Source of the DNA: Clostridiales bacterium
Lineage (GTDB): Bacteria; Bacillota; Clostridia; Oscillospirales; Acutalibacteraceae
NCBI GenBank assembly: GCA_012522615.1
Contig: JAAYKB010000082.1
Location: 1-11,050, forward strand
Length of the DNA: 11,050 nucleotides
Reading direction: 5' to 3'
Under the pieces are notes generated by a model that saw only the letters and a program-made list of their open reading frames with translations, made no database searches and had not been told where the DNA came from. The position numbers and the translations under genes are program-made. How positions within the stretch are numbered: the stretch's first letter is position 1; each line of letters starts with the position of its first letter. Shown one piece after another: positions 6,039-11,050 of this stretch.

Positions 6039-7286
6039 AAAAGATTTCTTGTGCCAGTTATGGCAACAATGTTTTACATTGTGGTTTTGCTGTCCGGCTG
6101 TGATCTTGTTTTTCCGGGTGCGGACGAATCCGATAATGAATCCAGCAGTCTTGGCAAGAAATATCTGTCCGAATTTGAGAACAAATGGTGTTATCAAAGG
6201 CTTAACAGCGATTTGAAATTGGGATATGGCGAGATTTACACCGCTGTCAAGGACGGGTTTGAAAATGACGAAACCGTTACCATATCCGACAGCGAAAATG
6301 ACACCCGGCATGACTACATCGGTCTGCGGATCGAACTGTCCAAGCCGCTGAGGAACCAGGATGACTCCAAGCGTCTCTATACCGCGTTTGTTTCGGATAA
6401 TCCGCAGTTTTTCTATATCGGCAACACATACAGCTATGAGGGCTACCGCTCGGGTCAAACCAACTATTACAACGTGTTCTGCCTGGTTTATACCATGAGC
6501 GCGAGGGAGCGGGCTGCGGCTTCGAGCAATCTGGAGTATACCATATCAAAAATCATGACCAAGCTTTACAGAGCAGGTCCGGCAGACCAGTTCGAAAAAG
6601 AGTTGATGCTGCATGATGAGCTTGTAGGAATATGCAGCTATGAAAACAAGGCAACCCAGACCGATGACCCCGCCGCCTTGTACCCGACCGCGTTTACCGC
6701 GTACGGCGCTCTGGTTGAAGGCAGGGCGGTATGCGAGGGCTATGCCCGCGCAATGCAGCTTCTGCTCCACCGCGCCGGAATCGAGTGCACCCTTGTAAAC
6801 GGAAAGGATCACAACGGTGTGGCTCATATGTGGAACATGGTCACGATTGACGGGCGTAACTACCACCTTGACCCCACATGGAACGACGCTTCCGACAGAA
6901 TACACCATTCCTATTTTAATATCACGACCTATGAAATCCGGCAATTCCATACCATCGACAATGACAATATCGGCATCGACACCTGCACCGCTCGTGACGC
7001 AAACTATTATATACGCAAGGGGAGACAGCTTGATACCGTTAGGCAGGATGATATTGCGAAGGTAATCGCCGACGCCGTTTTACAAGGAGAGACGATGGTT
7101 GACTTAAGGTTTACCAAGGACACCTTTGCCGGAGCCCGGCTTTTTATCAACAACCGAAGACTGCTTATCCAAAAGGTGAATGTCTTTCTTAAAGACGCCG
7201 GAATTACCATGTGGAATTATGAGGATTATAACGTCAATGATATGTATTATACCCTAACAATTTATAAGGCTGAGGGGCAATCATAA
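6036..7286 (+). CDS. Transglutaminase-fold surface lipoprotein
   Basis: 416 residues. The signal peptide (MKRF, then a hydrophobic stretch) ends in the lipobox LLSGC with Cys22 as the predicted lipidated residue, so the mature protein should sit on the outer face of the membrane. A low-complexity acidic linker (24-40) follows. Residues about 185-290 are a transglutaminase/protease-like core with the triad Cys233 (GRAVCEGYA), His264 (GVAHMWNMV) and Asp279 (YHLDPTWND). About 330-412 form a C-terminal domain I do not recognise. Such proteins are thiol proteases or amidotransferases acting on wall or surface proteins; the substrate here is unknown. It is the second gene of a two-gene unit with the LCP-like protein and is closed by the terminator 7283-7319. 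The region 45-180 has no match I can name. Confidence 0.85.
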   Translation: MKRFLVPVMATMFYIVVLLSGCDLVFPGADESDNESSSLGKKYLSEFENKWCYQRLNSDLKLGYGEIYTAVKDGFENDETVTISDSENDTRHDYIGLRIELSKPLRNQDDSKRLYTAFVSDNPQFFYIGNTYSYEGYRSGQTNYYNVFCLVYTMSARERAAASSNLEYTISKIMTKLYRAGPADQFEKELMLHDELVGICSYENKATQTDDPAALYPTAFTAYGALVEGRAVCEGYARAMQLLLHRAGIECTLVNGKDHNGVAHMWNMVTIDGRNYHLDPTWNDASDRIHHSYFNITTYEIRQFHTIDNDNIGIDTCTARDANYYIRKGRQLDTVRQDDIAKVIADAVLQGETMVDLRFTKDTFAGARLFINNRRLLIQKVNVFLKDAGITMWNYEDYNVNDMYYTLTIYKAEGQS

Positions 7287-7319
7287 AACGGCAGGAAGAT
7301 GATTCACCTGCCGTTTTAT
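7283..7319. terminator. Bidirectional terminator between convergent operons
   Basis: AAAACGGCAGG (7285-7295) pairs perfectly with CCTGCCGTTTT (7307-7317), extended by two more pairs to 7283 and 7319, around an 11-nt loop. T-tracts occur on both strands. It overlaps the lipoprotein stop codon and lies 16 bp from the histidine kinase stop, so it serves both. Confidence 0.85.
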
Positions 7320-7334
7320 ATTAGGTATCGGTTA

Positions 7335-9206
7335 TTATTCCTGTGGTTCGACGGGAGGTTCGGAGCTTTTCAATGTCAGAACCACCTTAAATAAATCGCC
7401 GTCAATAAAGATATTCATTGTGCCGTGCTGCATCTCCATAAGGTTTCTCGCAATCGAAAGACCAAGCCCGCTGCCCTCGGTGTATCGGGATTTGTCGCCG
7501 CGTACAAATCTCTCCATAAGCTCGTCGGGCGGCATGTTAAGCGCATCCCTCGAAATATTTTTAACCGACAGGATGACTTCGGAGCCCACAGAGCTCACAT
7601 CGACATAAACCCGGGTGCCGTCGAGGGCATATTTGGCGGCATTGCTGAACAGATTATCGAGAACCCGCCACATATGCCTGCCGTCGGCATATACCCAGAC
7701 AGGAGCTTCGGGCAGTGTGCATACAAGCGAGATGCCGCGGTTTTCGAGACGGGGCTCAACCTCTGCCCCCGCCTGTTTTAAAAGCTCGCCGAGATTTATT
7801 TGCTCAATATTCACCGAAATGTTGCCCGAGGTAACCTTTGACGCCTCGACAAGGTCGGTCATAAGCTGCCCCAGCCGCCTTGACTTTTTGTCAAGAATAT
7901 CGATATATTCGAGTGCCTTTTTGTCCTTGATATCGGTTGTCTTTAGTAGGTCTACATAACTAATAATCGAGGTAAGGGGGGTTTTTATATCATGTGAAAC
8001 ATTTGCAATAAGCTCGGTTTTCATGCGCTCGCTCTGCATGGCACGCTCGACAGAGAGGCTCATTGCGTTGCCCGTACTGTTCAGATTGTCGGCAATACCG
8101 GTAAAAAAGGGTACCGACTCCCTTTTGATAAGATGACCGAACTGTCCCGCCGCCATACGCTCGGCGGCTTTTTTTATGTTATCAATCTGGATGGCAAACA
8201 AACAAACCAAAACCACCATCCCAATATTACTTATCAGCCAGAATAAGGAGGCTAAAAAGCTCCCGTTTACAATCATAATCAACAGTATAAGCTGGAGAAT
8301 ACCATATCCGGCAAGGCAGATAATCACGCGGAGCATCAGCGGCATATGGAACGCGATAGCCTTGATAATTCGTACTATCAGATAGATGAAGGTTGTTTTG
8401 AAAAGCATTCCGGCCTTGGCGCGGCGCACTATCGAAAAAAAGACAATCAGTGAGGATATCAGCATAAACGCGCATGTCGTCACCGTTTCGCCTATGGAAC
8501 TGCTGTAATCGGACAGGGTGAATAAAAGTACGAAAACCAAGAGAAACTGGAATGCCACAAGCGGTTCCAGCCATATTCGGTCAAAGGCGTTCAGGACAAT
8601 CCCCTCAACCCCTTCCTTATGGCCTACTGCCGATACCATAAATCCAAACAACACCATACAAAGAAGGATGCAGATGCTGCCGGCTATAATTGTCGGTAAA
8701 AACCAGTGTTTTGCCGCATTAAAGGTTTTCAGGCCGCGCGAATAAACATCCTCGACCTCAAGGTTCTTCCGCATACCGATAAGAACAAACAAGCTGCCCT
8801 TTCTTATCTGCATATACTCTCTGCCGGTGAGGGTCGCAACATAATCAAGCGCATCGTCCCACCCCTCGGTATTTGTGAGAAGGGTATTGCCCGAGCTGTC
8901 AATCAGCACCCACGCAAGGCTTGTGCCCGCCGGAGGGAAAATCTGGTTTCTCAAGCCCTCAAGCTCCTGCTCGTTAGTCGATTCGGTTTCGGCTTTTTGC
9001 AGCAATTCATAATAATTAAATATAACGTCCGAATCCCATCGGACCTGCTGCTGATACTGCCCTGTATCACGATAATTATTGTGATATACCCCGACGTCGA
9101 CGCACATATATACAACGGCAATAACAGCGATTACCCCAGCCGCAAACGACAACAGCATAAGACAACTGAATATAAGCTTTGCAAAAAGGCTGTTTCTAAG
9201 CTTCAT
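7335..9206 (-). CDS. Membrane sensor histidine kinase, polytopic with large extracytoplasmic domain
   Basis: 623 residues. A first membrane span (about 10-35) is followed by an extracytoplasmic domain of about 130 residues (36-167), then closely spaced hydrophobic segments at about 168-193, 214-231, 241-260, 267-312 (one or two spans) and 316-341. Next come a HAMP-like linker (342-395) and HisKA with the phospho-acceptor His405 in NVSHDIKTPLTS. The HATPase domain has an N box at about 517-526 (DNLFSNAAKYA); the G1 region reads VKNISRD instead of D-x-G-x-G, a variant I have seen in Firmicutes kinases with ELMERFVRGDKSR, and G2 is GSGLGLSIA (578-586). For the kinase to be cytoplasmic the span count must be even. 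The signal is unknown. The partner regulator ends 39 bp upstream. AGGAAAG lies about 12 nt before ATG 9206. Confidence 0.92.
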   Translation of the reverse strand: MKLRNSLFAKLIFSCLMLLSFAAGVIAVIAVVYMCVDVGVYHNNYRDTGQYQQQVRWDSDVIFNYYELLQKAETESTNEQELEGLRNQIFPPAGTSLAWVLIDSSGNTLLTNTEGWDDALDYVATLTGREYMQIRKGSLFVLIGMRKNLEVEDVYSRGLKTFNAAKHWFLPTIIAGSICILLCMVLFGFMVSAVGHKEGVEGIVLNAFDRIWLEPLVAFQFLLVFVLLFTLSDYSSSIGETVTTCAFMLISSLIVFFSIVRRAKAGMLFKTTFIYLIVRIIKAIAFHMPLMLRVIICLAGYGILQLILLIMIVNGSFLASLFWLISNIGMVVLVCLFAIQIDNIKKAAERMAAGQFGHLIKRESVPFFTGIADNLNSTGNAMSLSVERAMQSERMKTELIANVSHDIKTPLTSIISYVDLLKTTDIKDKKALEYIDILDKKSRRLGQLMTDLVEASKVTSGNISVNIEQINLGELLKQAGAEVEPRLENRGISLVCTLPEAPVWVYADGRHMWRVLDNLFSNAAKYALDGTRVYVDVSSVGSEVILSVKNISRDALNMPPDELMERFVRGDKSRYTEGSGLGLSIARNLMEMQHGTMNIFIDGDLFKVVLTLKSSEPPVEPQE

Positions 9207-9245
9207 ATAGCCACGCTTCTTTCCTTTTACACCTGAAATACGGTA

Positions 9246-9956
9246 TCAATCCTCAATCTTCTCCATCTTATATCCGTGTCCCCATATCACCTTGATATAT
9301 CGCGGCTCCTTCGGGTTTATCTCTATCTTTTCGCGGATGTGCCGGATGTGGACAGCGACGATGTTATCCGCGCCGTAGGAGGGTTCGTTCCAGACGCTTT
9401 CATAAATCTGGGCGCTGGAGAAAACACGCCCCCTGTTTTCCATCAGAAATCGCACAATCTTATACTCCACAGGGGTCAGCGAAACCTCCTGCCCGTCCAC
9501 TGTAACGCTTTTGGCGGCGTCGTTAATCTCGAGCCCGCCGTTTACGATAACAGAATCGTCCGCGTTCTCGGATTTTGCGGTGCCGTAACCGCTATAGCGT
9601 CTGAGTTGGGAGCGCACCCGCGCGATAAGTTCAAGCGGGTTGAAGGGCTTTGTTATGTAATCGTCGGCGCCGATATTAAGCCCGAGAATCTTATCATTGT
9701 CCTCGCTTCGTGCGGAGAGCATGATGATCGGAATGTTGCGGGTTTCGCGTATCTTCATGGTGGCGCGTACACCGTCAAGCCGCGGCATCATGATGTCCAT
9801 TAAAATAAGCTTAATCTCCTGATTTGACTCAAGGGCTTCAAGTGCACCTAATCCGTCATAGGCTTGAATAACCTTGTATCCCTCTGCCGTCAGATATATA
9901 TCGATAGCCGCGGCTATTTCGCGGTCGTCGTCACAGACGAGTATGGTCTCTGCCAT
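9246..9956 (-). CDS. OmpR/PhoB-family response regulator (VanR-like)
   Basis: 236 residues. The receiver domain (1-120) has the acidic pocket at DDD (9-11), phospho-acceptor Asp54 in LMDIMMP, Ser81 in the switch position and Lys103 in TKPF. A linker follows, then a winged-helix DNA-binding domain (about 140-233) with the recognition-helix stretch VAVHIRHIREKIE and the wing ending WGHGYKME, as in the VanR/PhoB group. It is cytoplasmic and should be phosphorylated by the kinase encoded immediately downstream. ATG 9956 has AAAGGATGG about 8 nt upstream. A palindrome at 10040-10051 upstream of its promoter may be an autoregulatory site, although this family usually binds direct repeats. The target genes are not evident. 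Confidence 0.95.
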   Translation of the reverse strand: MAETILVCDDDREIAAAIDIYLTAEGYKVIQAYDGLGALEALESNQEIKLILMDIMMPRLDGVRATMKIRETRNIPIIMLSARSEDNDKILGLNIGADDYITKPFNPLELIARVRSQLRRYSGYGTAKSENADDSVIVNGGLEINDAAKSVTVDGQEVSLTPVEYKIVRFLMENRGRVFSSAQIYESVWNEPSYGADNIVAVHIRHIREKIEINPKEPRYIKVIWGHGYKMEKIED

Positions 9957-10004
9957 TGATAATCCATCCTTTCGCAGGTAGTTCCGGCTGCAAACATCTA
10001 CTGT

Positions 10005-10013
10005 ATTATATCA
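10005..10013 (-). promoter_or_regulatory. Extended -10 promoter of the two-component operon
   Basis: On the minus strand the sequence reads TGATATAAT, a perfect -10 (TATAAT, 10005-10010) with the TG extension one base before it. There is no good -35 at 16-18 bp. The predicted start near 9998 gives a leader of about 40 nt with the regulator's ribosome site. Confidence 0.55.
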
Positions 10014-10039
10014 TAATTCCGTAAAAACAAGCGAAAAGA

Positions 10040-10051
10040 AACCTTAAGGTT
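10040..10051. promoter_or_regulatory. 12-bp perfect palindrome upstream of the regulator promoter
   Basis: AACCTTAAGGTT is its own reverse complement and is centred about 38 bp upstream of the -10 at 10005-10010, roughly at -47. That is a classic activator position for a promoter lacking a -35 box. Binding by the neighbouring regulator is inference. Confidence 0.4.
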
Positions 10052-10083
10052 GGATTAATAATTACAAAAATAAAAGTAGATTA

Positions 10084-10124
10084 ATAAAAACGGCCCGGTG
10101 CATATGCGCACGTACCGTTTTTAT
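10084..10124 (-). terminator. Terminator after the Staygreen-family gene
   Basis: AAAAACGG (10086-10093) pairs with CCGTTTTT (10115-10122), extended by two A-T pairs, and an inner GTGC/GCAC stem (10098-10101 with 10108-10111) completes the hairpin. On the minus strand it is followed by TTTTTATTAA. It lies about 20 nt after the gene's stop and isolates it from the two-component operon. Confidence 0.75.
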
Positions 10125-10145
10125 ACCTGCTTCAAATCAGCATAC

Positions 10146-10592
10146 TTATTGATAGGTGCCTATTCTTCCAAAATCGTATGATTTATGATACAAGGGGTTG
10201 TCGGATATAAATTGTATCAAAACCGGTGCGCTGTCCAGCACCGGATATCTGCGGAACAAAAACCGGTCGGCATATCTTAACGCCTGCAGGGTTTTGGGCA
10301 TCTCCACGTAAAACCTCTCGCTTCTGTTTTTTGATGCCTGCTCATAGCCGTTGAGGTCGACCCGAACAGAACCTGTTAAGACATATCCGTGTCTGGTCTT
10401 TTGCCATTCAAGCCTGACCTCTTCCCGCATATCTGTGATACTATCCTCCGCGTAATCGTCGGAGATGAATACATAAATATGCCCTGTGATGTCCGAATGT
10501 GTAATTGTATATTTACGCCCGGGAACAGGCTGATAGGGTTCAATTTTATTTCGGTACTGAGCAAAAATCATATATGGGCTTGGTTCACTCAA
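10146..10592 (-). CDS. Staygreen (SGR) family protein, putative Mg-dechelatase homologue
   Basis: 148 residues from a TTG start at 10592, preceded by AAGGTG with 6-nt spacing. The open frame extends 30 codons further, but no start there has a ribosome site, and only the TTG start gives the usual 25-30 residues before the conserved RKYT-THSD block. Family features are GRKYTITHSDITG at 25-37 (His32, Asp34), MREEVRLEW at 55-63, where relatives have RDEV-x-EW, and a C-terminal block of about 95-130 with PKTLQALRYADRFLF and YPVLDSAPVLIQF. In plants SGR removes magnesium from chlorophyll a; bacterial homologues occur in non-photosynthetic Firmicutes and Chloroflexi, and some act on chlorophyll in vitro, but their natural substrate is unknown. 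No signal peptide, so cytoplasmic. It is transcribed alone between a terminator and a divergent promoter region. Confidence 0.8.
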   Translation of the reverse strand: MSEPSPYMIFAQYRNKIEPYQPVPGRKYTITHSDITGHIYVFISDDYAEDSITDMREEVRLEWQKTRHGYVLTGSVRVDLNGYEQASKNRSERFYVEMPKTLQALRYADRFLFRRYPVLDSAPVLIQFISDNPLYHKSYDFGRIGTYQ

Positions 10593-10598
10593 AATTGT

Positions 10599-10604
10599 CA
10601 CCTT
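10599..10604 (-). promoter_or_regulatory. Ribosome site deciding the TTG start of the Staygreen gene
   Basis: On the minus strand GAAGAAGGTG ends 6 nt before TTG 10592. The other in-frame starts (TTG 10682, ATG 10625, ATG 10571) have no purine-rich site at a useful distance. Confidence 0.55.
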
Positions 10605-10709
10605 CTTCGGTATTCGTAATACCATTTTATGCCGAGACGGCAGTTTGGTTCGCCGCCCGAAACACGGCCAGATTTCCGTCAATTATTAAAAAATATCGCA
10701 CAGCGGGCG

Positions 10710-10718
10710 TTTATAGCA
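10710..10718 (-). promoter_or_regulatory. Candidate extended -10 promoter for the Staygreen gene
   Basis: On the minus strand TGCTATAAA gives a TG-extended -10 (TATAAA, 10710-10715). No -35 is visible at 17 bp; a perfect TTGACA (10743-10748) is 27 bp away, too far to pair with it. The expected leader is about 110 nt. The -10 lies in an 8-bp inverted repeat shared with the opposite promoter. Confidence 0.4.
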
Positions 10719-10732
10719 CGGGCATAAAACAG

Positions 10733-10762
10733 TTGCATATTCTGTCAATCATGTGCTATACT
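10733..10762 (+). promoter_or_regulatory. Promoter of the candidate structured RNA
   Basis: TTGCAT (10733-10738), an 18-bp spacer, TATACT (10757-10762), with TGC directly before the -10. The architecture matches the LCP promoter at 4995-5024. The expected start is near 10769, just before the structured element. Confidence 0.55.
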
Positions 10763-10768
10763 TTAGTT

Positions 10769-10871
10769 AATACAATTTTTGAAAGTGACTGCCGTTGTCT
10801 CAAACGGAATAAATTCTGCAAAATTTATTCCGTTGCAAAGAGATATACATATAGCAGTCATTTTTCTTTTT
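10769..10871 (+). ncRNA. Candidate structured small RNA with its own terminator
   Basis: The predicted transcript folds into nested stems: outer AAAGTGACTGC (10782-10792) with GCAGTCA-TTTT (10854-10864), and inner AACGGAATAAATT (10803-10815) with AATTTATTCCGTT (10822-10834), a 13-bp perfect stem around a 6-nt loop CTGCAA. The outer stem runs straight into a T-rich tract (TTTTTCTTTT, 10861-10870), as an intrinsic terminator does, only on the plus strand. CCGTT at 10792-10796 can alternatively pair with AACGG 10803-10807, competing with the inner stem. At about 100 nt it is shorter than 6S RNA, and I cannot match it to a named family. It could be a free small RNA or an attenuator for a gene beyond the window. 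Confidence 0.5.
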
Positions 10872-11050
10872 GCCTGAAAATAGAAACACCTCTCCCTTGC
10901 TTTCTTTTTCTGCTGTTCCACACATACACCTGTTACCGTTCCCTGCGCCGTTTCCCGCCGCGTATTCCCCAGTCCGCAGGTATCAGCCGTTTCCGACTGG
11001 CTCGCTCTCGCTAAACGCCAAAGTATTTGGCAATGCGGTCATGGCATAGC
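10872..11050. other. Gene-free right end with short repeats and hairpins
   Basis: Pyrimidine-rich on the plus strand and without a supported ORF. It holds three copies of a short motif (CCGTTCCC 10936-10943, CCGTTTCCC 10948-10956, CCGTTTCC 10987-10994), a 6-bp perfect hairpin with a 3-nt loop (GCCAAA 11017-11022, TTTGGC 11026-11031), and CCAGTC 10969-10974 pairing with GACTGG 10995-11000. On the minus strand a frame open from the window edge ends at a TAG (11011-11013), reading HDRIAKYFGV before the stop. That could be the tail of a gene beyond the edge, but ten or so codons are not enough to call. Confidence 0.35.

Noticed and set aside
10769..10871. 6S RNA
   Set aside because: The element is only about 100 nt and lacks the large central bubble expected for 6S RNA.
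10505..11014. 169-codon plus-strand ORF
   Set aside because: It overlaps the Staygreen gene antisense, both promoters and the structured RNA, has no ribosome site, and its translation looks like random Cys/Arg/Phe-rich read-through.
1..11050. CRISPR array, tRNA, rRNA, insertion sequence or integrase
   Set aside because: I saw no regularly spaced repeats, cloverleaf, transposase motif or terminal inverted repeats by eye.

Overview
The window looks like chromosomal DNA of a Gram-positive anaerobe of the Clostridia, probably Oscillospirales/Ruminococcaceae-like. This rests on an adjacent hisS-aspS pair with a Cys-rich clostridial-type HisRS, a MinD-type ATPase next to methylglyoxal synthase, strong AGGAG-type ribosome sites with some TTG starts, a LytR-CpsA-Psr wall protein, a transglutaminase lipoprotein and a VanRS-like two-component pair. 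The taxonomic call is inferred from gene content and family resemblance only.

Layout. Positions 1-16 (minus) are the first codons of a gene leaving the window on the left, with its own promoter and a roughly 145-nt leader that contains a tiny ORF. From 295 to 4813 everything is read leftward: minD-like ATPase, mgsA, a perfect terminator hairpin, hisS, aspS, and another terminator. A 310-bp AT-rich divergent intergenic region (4769-5078) holds candidate promoters for both sides, a tandem 12-bp repeat and an 11-bp perfect inverted repeat beside the rightward promoter. Reading right from 5079 are a divergent LCP-family membrane protein and, 27 bp later, a transglutaminase-fold lipoprotein with an intact Cys-His-Asp triad. 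A bidirectional terminator separates them from a convergent two-component operon (response regulator then histidine kinase, minus strand). Beyond its promoter lies a minus-strand Staygreen-family gene (10146-10592). The right end (10593-11050) has no convincing complete gene. It does have back-to-back extended -10 promoters, a strong candidate for a roughly 100-nt structured RNA with its own terminator, and a repeat-rich stretch that may be the edge of something else.

How the parts fit. The leftward block is housekeeping: translation, a glycolytic bypass, and a MinD-like spatial ATPase without MinC or MinE here. The rightward pair is probably one cell-envelope module (inference). The two-component system has a large extracytoplasmic domain plus a polytopic membrane region and senses an unknown signal. 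The items that most deserve checking are the Staygreen (Mg-dechelatase family) protein in an organism showing no photosynthesis genes here, the divergent structured RNA beside it, the palindrome at the LCP promoter, the Asp-to-Asn change at a catalytic position of MgsA, and the MinD that stops before its membrane-targeting helix while the next frame encodes a Phe/Lys-rich tail.
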